This document shows positions 29,631 through 37,586 of a DNA stretch of 63,846 nt, piece by piece. The stretch is from an uncultured Paracoccaceae bacterium (GTDB taxonomy: Bacteria > Pseudomonadota > Alphaproteobacteria > Rhodobacterales > Rhodobacteraceae). The position numbers and the translations under genes were made by a program. The notes beneath the pieces are model-generated. The model was given only the letters and a program-made list of their open reading frames with translations, had not been told where the DNA came from and did no database searches. Location: contig CALICM010000027.1 of assembly GCA_938049225.1 (NCBI GenBank), forward strand, positions 1 through 63,846, written 5' to 3'. Numbering within the stretch: the stretch's first letter is position 1; every line of letters starts with the position of its first letter.

Positions 29631-30884
29631 ATGCGTCGGGTGGTGGTTACCGGAGTGGGCATGGTCACGCCATTGGCCTGTGGGGCTGAGGCGACGTGGC
29701 AGCGCTTGATTGAGGGACAATCGGGGGCTGGGCCCATCACGCGGTTCGATGCCGCCGCTTTGGCGACAACCTATGCCTGCGAAGTCCCCATGGGTGATGG
29801 TGATGACGGCACCTTTAACGCTGATAACTGGGTGAATGCCAAGGATCAGCGCAAGATGGATCCGTTTATCTTGTTTGGCGTGGCGGCAGCTGAGTTGGCT
29901 GCGCGTGATGCCGGGTGGCAGCCCAAGGACGAGGCATCGCTGTTGCGGACGGGCGTGATGATCGGGTCCGGCATCGGCGGGCTGGAGACCATCTATAACA
30001 ACGCGATCACTCTACATGAGCGCGGGCCGCGGCGGGTTTCGCCGTTTTTCATTACCAGTGCGTTGATCAACCTTTGTTCTGGGCAGGTATCTATTCGGCA
30101 TGGGTTTAAAGGCCCAAACCATTCTGCGGTCACGGCCTGCGCGACTGGCGCGCACGCGATTGGCGATGCGGCCCGGGTGATCATGTTTGACGATGCGGAC
30201 GTGATGCTTGCGGGTGGGGCCGAGGCCTCGATCAACGGGCTGGGGGTTGCGGGCTTCAATGCATGCAAGGCGTTGTCGACGAAGCGGGCTGATGACCCGG
30301 TCGCCGCATCGCGCCCCTGGGATGCGGACCGGGATGGGTTCGTTATGGGGGAAGGTGCCGGGGTTCTGGTCCTGGAAGAGATGGAGCACGCAAAGGCGCG
30401 GGGCGCCAACATATACGGCGAGGTATCGGGGTATGGTTTGTCCGGCGATGCGTATCATGTGACCGCCCCAGCCGAGGATGGCGATGGCGGATTTCGGGCG
30501 ATGCAGGGGGCGTTGAAGCGCGCTGGGCTGGGCGTTGATGACTTGAATTATATAAACGCGCATGGGACTTCGACCATGGCGGATACGATTGAGTTGGGCG
30601 CTGTGACACGTTTGTTGGGCGCCGACAGTAAGGTCACGATGTCCTCGACCAAGTCTTCGATCGGGCATTTGCTGGGGGCTGCGGGGGCGGTTGAAGCGAT
30701 TTTCTGCTTGCTGGCGATGCGAGACGGTATCGTGCCGCCAACATTAAATTTGGAGGCCCCCCCCGAAGGGAACCGGATTGATTTGGCCCCAAAAGCGGCG
30801 GTCGAGCGGACGATTGATGTGGCTATGTCGAACTCGTTTGGGTTTGGTGGCACCAACGCTTCGGTCATTTTTACCAAGGTTTGA
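29631..30884 (+). CDS. fabF: Beta-ketoacyl-ACP synthase II
   Basis: Condenses malonyl-ACP with acyl-ACP in fatty acid elongation. The 417-aa thiolase-fold enzyme has the catalytic Cys170 in VTACATGA, His in NAHGTSTMADT and His in SSIGHLLGAAGA. GFGGTNASVIF lies at the end. The ATG at 29631 is chosen (MRRVVVTGVG), with GGGGG upstream. A TTG four codons earlier is possible. mltG starts 9 bp after the stop, so the pair may be co-transcribed. Confidence 0.95.
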   Translation: MRRVVVTGVGMVTPLACGAEATWQRLIEGQSGAGPITRFDAAALATTYACEVPMGDGDDGTFNADNWVNAKDQRKMDPFILFGVAAAELAARDAGWQPKDEASLLRTGVMIGSGIGGLETIYNNAITLHERGPRRVSPFFITSALINLCSGQVSIRHGFKGPNHSAVTACATGAHAIGDAARVIMFDDADVMLAGGAEASINGLGVAGFNACKALSTKRADDPVAASRPWDADRDGFVMGEGAGVLVLEEMEHAKARGANIYGEVSGYGLSGDAYHVTAPAEDGDGGFRAMQGALKRAGLGVDDLNYINAHGTSTMADTIELGAVTRLLGADSKVTMSSTKSSIGHLLGAAGAVEAIFCLLAMRDGIVPPTLNLEAPPEGNRIDLAPKAAVERTIDVAMSNSFGFGGTNASVIFTKV

Positions 30885-30893
30885 GGAGTGCGG

Positions 30894-32063
30894 ATGGGTC
30901 GGCATTTTGCTGCCAACGGAATGACGCTGCTGATTGTCGTGCTGCTGGGCGCGCTTGCGGCCATAAGCTGGGGGCGGCAGCAATACACAGGGCCGGGGCC
31001 GCTTGCGGAAGCGACCTGTTTTGAGGTGGTGCCAGGCAGTACGATGCGGCGCGTGGCCGAGAAACTGGCGGCTGACGGGATTATCAGCAATGCGAGCGTG
31101 TTTCGCATTGGCGCCAATTACAGCGATCGATCTGATGCGCTGAAGGCGGGGAGTTTTGTGGTATCCAAGGGCGCCTCGATGGACGAAATCCTGGATATCA
31201 TTACGCAGGGGGGGCAGAGCACCTGCGGGACGGAAGTGGTGTTTCGCGTTGGCGTACGTAACTTGCGGATGCAGGTTCGCGAGTTCGATGGAACTGCGGG
31301 CGGCTATATCGAGCGTGTCGCCTTTACGCCGGGCGTCGACGCGGTGCCAGAGGATTTCGAGGCGGCTTTAGAGCAAAGTGACATTCGGTATCGGGTTGTG
31401 ATGGCCGAGGGGGTCACGACCCTGGATATGGTGACGGCCTTGAAAACTGTGGAGTTTCTGACCGGCGAGAGCGGGGATCTGCCATCCGAAGGGATGTTGG
31501 CGCCGGGCAGTTATGAAGTGCGCGCAGGCTCGGAGCGGGCGGCATTGATCGAAACCATGCGGGCAACGCAAGCGGCACGCCTGGATGCCGCCTGGGCGGA
31601 TCGGGCCGAGGATGTGCCGTTGGAGAGCCCAGAAGAGTTGCTGACCCTGGCGTCGATCATCGAGAAAGAGACGGGCGTGGCCGAGGAGCGCGGCGTTGTG
31701 GCGGCGGTCTTTGTGAACCGGTTGCGTCGGGGAATGCGGTTGCAGACCGACCCAACGATAATCTACGGGATCACCCGGGGCGCCGGTCTGCTGGATCGGC
31801 CGATCCGGCGCAGCGACATCGATGGTGTCACAGAGCAAAACCTTTATGGGGCGGTGACATATAACACCTATCAGATTGACGGCCTGCCCCCGGGACCCAT
31901 TGCAAATCCCGGGGCGGCGTCGATCCAGGCCGCGGCGAACCCTGAAGCTTCGGACTATTTGTTCTTTGTGGCGGATGGGTCTGGCGGGCATGCCTTTGCC
32001 GAGACGTTGGAAGAGCATAACCAGAACGTCGCTGCCTTTCGGGCGTTAAGTACGGATCAGTAA
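30894..32063 (+). CDS. mltG: Endolytic murein transglycosylase MltG (YceG)
   Basis: Inner-membrane lytic transglycosylase that cuts nascent glycan strands and sets chain length. The 389-aa protein has one N-terminal TM (about 7-25), a LysM-like region (FEVVPGSTMRRVAEKLAADGII) and the YceG domain. The domain has the catalytic Glu in IIEKETG, VFVNRLRRGMRLQTDPTIIYG and YNTYQIDGLPPGPIANPG. The start at 30894 has GAGGAG five bases upstream; a GTG two codons earlier is too close to that site. It forms the left flank of the GTA cluster. Confidence 0.92.
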   Translation: MGRHFAANGMTLLIVVLLGALAAISWGRQQYTGPGPLAEATCFEVVPGSTMRRVAEKLAADGIISNASVFRIGANYSDRSDALKAGSFVVSKGASMDEILDIITQGGQSTCGTEVVFRVGVRNLRMQVREFDGTAGGYIERVAFTPGVDAVPEDFEAALEQSDIRYRVVMAEGVTTLDMVTALKTVEFLTGESGDLPSEGMLAPGSYEVRAGSERAALIETMRATQAARLDAAWADRAEDVPLESPEELLTLASIIEKETGVAEERGVVAAVFVNRLRRGMRLQTDPTIIYGITRGAGLLDRPIRRSDIDGVTEQNLYGAVTYNTYQIDGLPPGPIANPGAASIQAAANPEASDYLFFVADGSGGHAFAETLEEHNQNVAAFRALSTDQ

Positions 32064-32087
32064 ATTCGCACAACCTAAAGTTTATCA

Positions 32088-32116
32088 TTGACTCTGCGTA
32101 CGCCCTGAGGTATATA
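32088..32116 (+). promoter_or_regulatory. Strong putative sigma-70 promoter of the GTA cluster
   Basis: TTGACT (32088-32093), exactly 17 bp, and TATATA (32111-32116) match sigma-70 consensus at 5/6 and 5/6 with ideal spacing. It begins 25 bp after mltG and about 94 bp before g1, the expected place for the GTA promoter. Just downstream lies ATACT-AGAAAA-AGTAT (32124-32139), a possible operator. Confidence 0.55.
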
Positions 32117-32142
32117 TTGTGGCATACTAGAAAAAGTATCGA

Positions 32143-32179
32143 CGCGGCATCGGATAACCCCGGCGCCGCGTTTTCTTTT
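32143..32179 (+). terminator. Terminator-like hairpin (possible attenuator) in the GTA leader
   Basis: CGCGGC (32143-32148) pairs with GCCGCG (32165-32170), with an inner CGG/CCG pair (32151-32153 and 32160-32162). The stem is followed directly by TTTTCTTTT. It lies between the putative GTA promoter and g1. It could terminate leftover mltG transcription, or it could attenuate GTA transcription until antitermination. Which one cannot be told from sequence. Confidence 0.55.
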
Positions 32180-32209
32180 GCAACAACCGTTACTGGCGTT
32201 GGGCATTTT

Positions 32210-32527
32210 ATGACAGATCAAACGCCTCAGGGCGATGCGGATACCGCGGCGCGGCTTGCAAAGGCGCGGGCGGTCTATGCGGCGATTTTTCGTGCCCTGC
32301 AAGCTTCGTTAGAAAAGCTTGAGGCCGGGGAGGATACCAGCGCGGATGTGAGGCACAGGACAGACCTGTTGCGCGCGCATCTGAAGCAATTCCAATCGGT
32401 TTTTGAGATCGAGGGTTCTCTTGACAAATATGGCACATCGGCGGCCGCAGCCCGCCTCGACCTTGATGCAGCACGAGCTGAAATCAGTAAGCGACTTGCT
32501 TGGATCCGCGAGCGCGGAACAGGTTGA
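32210..32527 (+). CDS. GTA gene g1 product, small terminase-like (TerS)
   Basis: A 105-aa helical protein, first gene of the gene transfer agent cluster. It is acidic and Ala/Arg-rich with long helices (RLAKARAVYAAIFRALQASLEKLEAG and RLDLDAARAEISKRLAW). Size and position match RcGTA g1, which has been described as a small terminase that cannot bind a specific packaging site, consistent with random DNA packaging. The ribosome binding site is weak. The terL start lies inside its 3' end. Confidence 0.75.
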   Translation: MTDQTPQGDADTAARLAKARAVYAAIFRALQASLEKLEAGEDTSADVRHRTDLLRAHLKQFQSVFEIEGSLDKYGTSAAAARLDLDAARAEISKRLAWIRERGTG

Positions 32528-33824
32528 ACAGTTTTTGAGTGGATTGAGTGACAACGCGATGCTGGCGCTCCCCTATCTGTTTGAGCATTGGGCGCACCGC
32601 ACCCACCAATTGCCGCCTGACGGCGATTGGACCACTTGGGTTGTTTTGGGAGGTCGCGGTGCGGGGAAAACCAGGACCGGCGCAGAATGGGTGCGCAGCC
32701 GCGTGGAGGGGAGCACCCCTGATACGCCAGGTCTTGGTCGACGGGTTGCTTTGGTTGCCGAGACGCAAGATCAGGCTCGCGAGGTGATGGTTTTTGGGGA
32801 TAGTGGAATTTTGGCGTGTTCGCCAACGGACCGTCGACCTGAGTGGGTGGCGTCGAAACGCAAGCTGATTTGGGCGAATGGCGCTGAAGCGCAGTGTTTT
32901 TCAGCCTCGGAGCCCGAGGCGCTGCGCGGCCCGCAGTTCGATACCGCTTGGTGCGATGAGCTGGCGAAGTGGAAGAAGGCGGAAGCGGCTTGGGATATGC
33001 TGCAGTTTTGTCTGCGGTTGGGGCAGAACCCGCAGCAGGTGGTAACAACGACCCCACGCAGCACGCCACTGTTGCGGCAGTTGTTGGATGAGAAGACCAC
33101 GGTGAAGACGGCGGCGCCGACCGAGGCGAACCGTCTATATTTGGCGGAATCCTTCCTTGAGAAGATCACGGCGAAGTACCGCGACACACGGCTGGGGCGA
33201 CAGGAATTGGAAGGTGAGTTGTTGCCCGATACCGAGGGCGCATTTTGGACATTGGATATGTTGGATCGGTTGCGGGTCAAGACCGCACCACCAATGGACC
33301 GGGTGGTTGTGGCGGTGGATCCACCGGTTACATCAGGCGAGGCGGCGGATGCCTGTGGGATCGTTGTGGCGGGTGTCGTCATGGATGGCCCCCCTCAGAC
33401 CTGGACGGCGTATGTCTTGGAGGACGCGACGATCGAGGCCGCAGGACCCAGCGATTGGGCTGGCCGGGCTTTGGTCAAAGTGGCTGAGTATCAAGCCGAT
33501 CGGTTGGTGGCCGAGGTCAACCAGGGCGGAGAACTGGTTGAGAGTGTGATCCGTGGTATTGACCCGTTGGTGCCCTATACAGCCGTTCGGGCGGCGCGCG
33601 CCAAAGGTGCTCGGGCCGAGCCGGTGGCGGCCCTCTATGAGCAAGGTCGGGTGCGCCATGTCGGGGCTTTGCCTGCGCTGGAGGATCAAATGGGGCAGAT
33701 GACGCGGGGGGGCTATACCGGCCGGGGCAGCCCGGATCGGGTGGATGCCTTGGTTTGGGCCTTGCAGGAACTGATGATTGGTCCGGCGTCCGAGTATCGT
33801 GCACCGCGGGTGCGGCCGTTGTAA
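32466..33824 (+). CDS. GTA large terminase (g2, TerL)
   Basis: Motor ATPase and nuclease that packages host DNA into GTA capsids. The 452-aa protein begins with the family segment FLSGLSDNAMLALPYLFEHW, then has Walker A GGRGAGKT (about 62-69), Walker B-like FDTAWCDELAKW and the ATPase coupling TTPRSTP. A C-terminal RNase H-like nuclease follows (VVVAVDPP with the first Asp, and a late PDRVDALVWAL Asp). ATG 32466 is chosen although it overlaps g1 by 62 bp; upstream starts at 32403 or 32430 are possible. It appears intact. Confidence 0.88.
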   Translation: MQHELKSVSDLLGSASAEQVEQFLSGLSDNAMLALPYLFEHWAHRTHQLPPDGDWTTWVVLGGRGAGKTRTGAEWVRSRVEGSTPDTPGLGRRVALVAETQDQAREVMVFGDSGILACSPTDRRPEWVASKRKLIWANGAEAQCFSASEPEALRGPQFDTAWCDELAKWKKAEAAWDMLQFCLRLGQNPQQVVTTTPRSTPLLRQLLDEKTTVKTAAPTEANRLYLAESFLEKITAKYRDTRLGRQELEGELLPDTEGAFWTLDMLDRLRVKTAPPMDRVVVAVDPPVTSGEAADACGIVVAGVVMDGPPQTWTAYVLEDATIEAAGPSDWAGRALVKVAEYQADRLVAEVNQGGELVESVIRGIDPLVPYTAVRAARAKGARAEPVAALYEQGRVRHVGALPALEDQMGQMTRGGYTGRGSPDRVDALVWALQELMIGPASEYRAPRVRPL

Positions 33825-33988
33825 CGACCGCTGTTAAATTGAAGCGCCCAAGGGCGCTGGGTCCTTTGCCCCCCAACCCCGCTTGCGCGGGGATCGGGCC
33901 CGTTGGCGCGCCTTTGGGTGTGGCACGCGGGGATCGGAACGGGCCGATCCTTGAAGACAATTAACGACATTTCGGGAGCGTGTGACGC
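33825..33988. repeat. Structured 164-bp gap between terL and portal genes
   Basis: Three perfect inverted repeats sit in tandem: AGCGCC-CAAG-GGCGCT (33843-33858), CCCCGC-TTGC-GCGGGG (33877-33892) and GGATCGG-AACGGG-CCGATCC (33931-33950). The 11-mer GCGGGGATCGG occurs twice, at 33887 and 33927. No T-run follows any stem, so they are not typical terminators. RNA processing or stabilising sites, or a repeat insertion, are possible. Confidence 0.6.
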
Positions 33989-35167
33989 ATGGGATTCAAG
34001 CTGTTTCGAACGGCCCAATCGGGTGTGGGAGAGGTCAAAGCCTCGGCCACGGCGGCGGTGGTGGAGTTGCACGGCGCTGGGCGCGCGGCCTGGTCCGCGC
34101 GAGATGCGACGTCGTTGACGCGCACCGGTTTTTTGCAGAATCCGGTTGGGTTTCGCTGTGTGAAGATGATTGCCGAGGCGGCAGCGGCGGTGCCGATGGT
34201 CGTGCAGGATGCCGAGCGGCGCTATGAGACGCATCCGATTGTGAAGCTGCTAGAGCAGCCAAATCCGGGGCAGGGACGGTCGGCGTGGTTTGAAGCCCTA
34301 TGCGGGCAACTGATCCTGACGGGCGATGCCTATGTCGAAGCCGCGGGGGAGACTACCACGGGGACGCCAGTGGAGTTGCACGTGCTACGCTCGGACCGGA
34401 TGTCGGTGGTGCCCGGGGGGGACGGATGGCCGGTGGCTTACGAGTACAAGGTGGGCGCCCGCAAACATCGGTTTGACATGCTTGGGGATCTAACACCGAT
34501 TTTGCATATCCGCAATTTTCATCCGCAAGATGACCACTATGGGCTGAGCCCGATGCAGGCCGCAGCCGGGGCTGTTGATGTGCATAATGCGGCGGCCAGT
34601 TGGACGAAAGCCCTGCTGGACAACGCTGCCCGGCCGTCCGGAGCGATTGTCTATAAAGGCGCTGATGGGTACGGGCAGTTGGGCTCGGACCAATATTCAC
34701 GGTTGCGGGATGAGTTGGAGGCGAACCATCAGGGCGCGCGGAATGCGGGGCGTCCGATGCTGCTTGAAGGTGGCTTGGATTGGAAGCCTATGGGCTTCTC
34801 GCCCTCGGACATGGAGTTCCACAAGACCAAGGATGGTGCCGCGCGCGAGATCGCCTTGGCCTTTGGTGTGCCGCCGATGTTGTTGGGACTGCCCGGCGAC
34901 AACACTTATGCCAACTATCAGGAGGCAAACCGGGCGTTTTATCGCCTGACGGTGTTGCCGATGATGGGCCGGGTTCTGGCGGCGCTGAATGGCTGGCTGA
35001 GCCCGCGGTTCGCGCCGGATCTGCGGATGATGGTGGATCAAGACAATGTGCATGCCTTGGCCACGGAACGCGAGGCGCAATGGCGGAGGGTCTCGAACGC
35101 GGAGTTTCTGGCCGTGGACGAGAAGCGGGCGATGCTGGGATTGCCGCCACTGCCGGGTGAGGCATGA
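33989..35167 (+). CDS. GTA portal protein (g3, HK97 family)
   Basis: Forms the dodecameric DNA gate at the capsid vertex. The 392-aa protein has typical HK97 portal features: SLTRTGFLQNPVGFRCVKMIAEAAAAVP, the IVKLLEQPNP block, RNFHPQDDHYGLSPMQAAAGAV, and IALAFGVPPMLLGLPGDNTYANYQEANRAFYR near the end of the stem region. Its stop overlaps the start of the next small gene (ATGA). No truncation is seen. Confidence 0.92.
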   Translation: MGFKLFRTAQSGVGEVKASATAAVVELHGAGRAAWSARDATSLTRTGFLQNPVGFRCVKMIAEAAAAVPMVVQDAERRYETHPIVKLLEQPNPGQGRSAWFEALCGQLILTGDAYVEAAGETTTGTPVELHVLRSDRMSVVPGGDGWPVAYEYKVGARKHRFDMLGDLTPILHIRNFHPQDDHYGLSPMQAAAGAVDVHNAAASWTKALLDNAARPSGAIVYKGADGYGQLGSDQYSRLRDELEANHQGARNAGRPMLLEGGLDWKPMGFSPSDMEFHKTKDGAAREIALAFGVPPMLLGLPGDNTYANYQEANRAFYRLTVLPMMGRVLAALNGWLSPRFAPDLRMMVDQDNVHALATEREAQWRRVSNAEFLAVDEKRAMLGLPPLPGEA

Positions 35168-35409
35168 GCGGGCGGGAAACACGTGCCGGGGGCTCGCGCT
35201 TTTTGTATGAGCCGTTCGATGTCGCTAATGTCCGGATCGACGCCTATGAGCGTGTGACCGAGGAGCGGTGGGTCAATCTAGAGCGGCGCCTGTTGCACAT
35301 TGAGGGTGTATTGGACCGGCTTGAGCGGCGGATGTGGTTGGCGATGTCAGGCATGGTCGGTTTTTTGGCCGCCGATGTGGCCTACACCTTTCTTACAAGC
35401 ACGAATTGA
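35164..35409 (+). CDS. GTA g3.5-like small protein
   Basis: An 81-aa protein translated by ATGA overlap with the portal gene. The middle is charged and helical (YERVTEERWVNLERRLLHIEGVLDRLERR). The C-terminus is one hydrophobic segment (MWLAMSGMVGFLAADVAYTF). RcGTA carries a small unassigned gene, g3.5, in the same place. A membrane-anchored coiled coil is what the sequence suggests; its role in particle production or release is unknown. Confidence 0.7.
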   Translation: MSGRETRAGGSRFLYEPFDVANVRIDAYERVTEERWVNLERRLLHIEGVLDRLERRMWLAMSGMVGFLAADVAYTFLTSTN

Positions 35410-35421
35410 TGGGATTTTGGG

Positions 35422-35964
35422 ATGAAGCCTTTTCTGCATGCTCCTGATTTGGAGACAAAATACTGCGCGCTGGGCGATGAGTTGGCATTGAGGGATTGCG
35501 AGATCGAAGGCTATGCCAGCCTGTTCGGTGCAAAGGATCAGGGCGGGGATATCGTCGAGCGAGGCGCTTACGGTTCCTCTCTTAGAACCCGCCCACGCAA
35601 GATAAAAATGCTGTGGCAACATGATCCGACCCGGCCCATCGGTGTGTGGGACGAGGTGCGGGAAGACGCGCGCGGGCTTTATGTGAAGGGCCGTATCCTG
35701 TCGGAAGTGCAGGACGGGCGCGAGGCGCTGGCGCTGTTGGAGGCGGGGGCGATCGACGGGTTGTCGATCGGTTACCGAACCGTGCGTGCCGAGAAGGCAG
35801 GTGGTGGGCGCAAGCTGCTGGAAATTGATCTTTGGGAAGTATCGGTGGTGACGTTTCCGATGCTGCCCGAGGCGCGCGTGCAGGGAGCCGAGGACGAAGG
35901 CGACACCGCACTGGCGCAAGACCTGGCGGAGGCTTTCGCGGCCGCCCGGGCCATGCTGGCCTAA
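35422..35964 (+). CDS. GTA prohead protease (g4, HK97 family)
   Basis: A 180-aa serine protease of the S78 herpesvirus-like fold that processes the capsid precursor. It has IEGYASLFGAKDQGGDIVERGAY, the catalytic His block KMLWQHDPTRPIG, and the nucleophile Ser in GAIDGLSIGYR, followed by LLEIDLWEVSVVTFPMLPEA. All key residues appear present. It precedes the capsid gene by 44 bp, as in HK97-like phages. Confidence 0.92.
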   Translation: MKPFLHAPDLETKYCALGDELALRDCEIEGYASLFGAKDQGGDIVERGAYGSSLRTRPRKIKMLWQHDPTRPIGVWDEVREDARGLYVKGRILSEVQDGREALALLEAGAIDGLSIGYRTVRAEKAGGGRKLLEIDLWEVSVVTFPMLPEARVQGAEDEGDTALAQDLAEAFAAARAMLA

Positions 35965-36008
35965 ATTCTAGGCCAGCCGTTTCAACTGACATCATTGAGG
36001 ATACCGTG

Positions 36009-37205
36009 ATGCACGAGACAGAAACCAAACAGCGGGGCGCTGCCGCCCCGGCTGCGGGCCCTGCCCATGAGGTGAAAGCCGCGATGGCAGGATTTTTGAG
36101 CGATTTCATAGATTTTCGCGACGACATTAAATCACAACTGAAAGAACAGGAACATCGTTTGACCATGCTGGATCGCAAATCTTTGGCCGCTCAGCGGCCC
36201 GTCCTTTCCGCTCAGGCTGAGTTGGAATTGCCCCACAAGAAAGCCTTTGGCGCATATCTGCGCTCGGGCGACGATGATGGTCTGCGCCATCTTGAGGTTG
36301 AGGGCAAAGCCCTGAACGCGGGCGTCGCTGCCGAGGGTGGCTATCTGGTGGACCCGATGACCGCTGAGGTGATTTCGGGCGTTCTGCGCGATGCCTCGTC
36401 GATCCGGGCGATTGCCAATGTGGTGACGGTTGAGGCGACCGCTTACGATGTTTTGGTCGATCACACCGATATTGGGTCGGGTTGGGCAAGCGAGACGGCT
36501 GCCGCCACAGAAACCGCTACGCCGCAGATTGAGCGCGTGTCGATCCCCTTGCATGAGCTGTCGGCGCTTCCCAAAGCCTCGCAGCGGTTGTTGGATGACA
36601 GTGCGTTTGATGTCGAGGGTTGGTTGGCTGAGCGTATCGCTGACAAGTTCAGCCGCGCTGAGGGCGGCGCGTTCATTGTGGGCGACGGCGTCGATAAGCC
36701 AAGAGGTTTCCTGGATTACGCCGCTGTCGACAATAGCGCTTGGACCTGGGGCAGCCTTGGCTATGTGCCAACGGGTGCGGCGGGCGATTTCTCGTCGACC
36801 GAGCCCGCGGATGCGATCGTCGATCTGGTCTATGCGCTGGGCGCACGGTACCGCGCCAATGCGACCTTTGTGATGAATTCCAAGACCGCCGGTGCGGTGC
36901 GCAAGATGAAGGATGCCGATGGCCGTTTTTTGTGGTCGGACGGCTTGGCGGCGGGCGAGCCTGCGCGGCTAATGGGGTATCCGGTGCTGATTTCGGAAGA
37001 CATGCCGGATATTGCTGATGATGCGACGGCGATTGCCTTTGGCGACTTCGGCGCGGGTTACACCATTGCTGAGCGTCCTGACTTGCGCATTCTGCGCGAT
37101 CCGTTCAGCGCCAAACCGCATGTGCTGTTTTATGCGACGAAGCGCGTTGGTGGCGATGTCAGCGATTTTTCGGCGATCAAATTGCTGAAGTTCGCGGTCA
37201 CCTAA
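36009..37205 (+). CDS. GTA major capsid protein (g5, HK97 fold)
   Basis: Main shell protein, 398 aa. An N-terminal helical delta-like region (about 20-75, KAAMAGFLSDFIDFRDDIKSQLKEQEHRL) is probably removed by the g4 protease. The HK97 core starts near KAFGAYLRSGDD, with AEGGYLVDP, ASQRLLDDSAFDVEGWL, FIVGDGVDKPRGFLDY and PVLISEDMPDIA. The start is ATG 36009 (MHETETK). A strong terminator lies 23 bp after the stop, so capsid mRNA can be made in excess over the tail genes. Confidence 0.93.
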   Translation: MHETETKQRGAAAPAAGPAHEVKAAMAGFLSDFIDFRDDIKSQLKEQEHRLTMLDRKSLAAQRPVLSAQAELELPHKKAFGAYLRSGDDDGLRHLEVEGKALNAGVAAEGGYLVDPMTAEVISGVLRDASSIRAIANVVTVEATAYDVLVDHTDIGSGWASETAAATETATPQIERVSIPLHELSALPKASQRLLDDSAFDVEGWLAERIADKFSRAEGGAFIVGDGVDKPRGFLDYAAVDNSAWTWGSLGYVPTGAAGDFSSTEPADAIVDLVYALGARYRANATFVMNSKTAGAVRKMKDADGRFLWSDGLAAGEPARLMGYPVLISEDMPDIADDATAIAFGDFGAGYTIAERPDLRILRDPFSAKPHVLFYATKRVGGDVSDFSAIKLLKFAVT

Positions 37206-37228
37206 ACGACTTACACCAAAGGTTGAGG

Positions 37229-37253
37229 GGCGCCCCATCGGGCGCCTTTTTTT
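37229..37253 (+). terminator. Strong intrinsic terminator directly after the capsid gene
   Basis: GGCGCCC (37229-37235), loop CATC and GGGCGCC (37240-37246) are followed by seven T. It lies 23 bp after the capsid stop and 27 bp before the next GTA gene. Partial termination here would set a high capsid-to-tail mRNA ratio, or it could be read through by an antiterminator. Confidence 0.85.
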
Positions 37254-37279
37254 GTGGCACATCGAAGAAGGAGGCCCGC

Positions 37280-37570
37280 ATGAGTGGTTATCTGCTGAAG
37301 CCCGCGGATCAGGACGCCGTCGCCTGTATCGATTGGACCCAAGGCTATTTGGAGCCGGGTGAATTTATCGATGGGGACTTGGGCTGGGCCTTGTTGTCCA
37401 CCGGGCCGGGGGACCCGCCGAAGGTCGTGGTTCAAAGCTTCGATGATGCGAATTCCTATGCCCAACTGCGCGAGGGCGCGGCAGGGGGAGTGCATATGTT
37501 GGTTGCCCGTGCGGTGACGAATATGGGCCGTGAGTTGGAGCGGTCAATTGTGGTGCGGATAGCGGCCTGA
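37280..37570 (+). CDS. Extra GTA-cluster protein between capsid and adaptor genes (phage fibre/adaptor-like)
   Basis: A 96-aa protein with a strong ribosome binding site (AAGGAGG). It is a likely beta-sandwich: VACIDWTQGYLEPGEFIDGDLGW, then a strand-rich middle and VARAVTNMGRELERSIVVRI. The plan, an opening DWTxxYLxxGExI and a closing VTNxxGRxxERSxxxRI, is that of short proteins found in phage head-tail modules, sometimes called fibre-tail adaptors. RcGTA as I recall it runs straight from g5 to g6, so this looks like an added head or decoration component. Family match is by memory only. Confidence 0.6.
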   Translation: MSGYLLKPADQDAVACIDWTQGYLEPGEFIDGDLGWALLSTGPGDPPKVVVQSFDDANSYAQLREGAAGGVHMLVARAVTNMGRELERSIVVRIAA

Positions 37571-37586
37571 GGGCAGGGGAAAGCAG

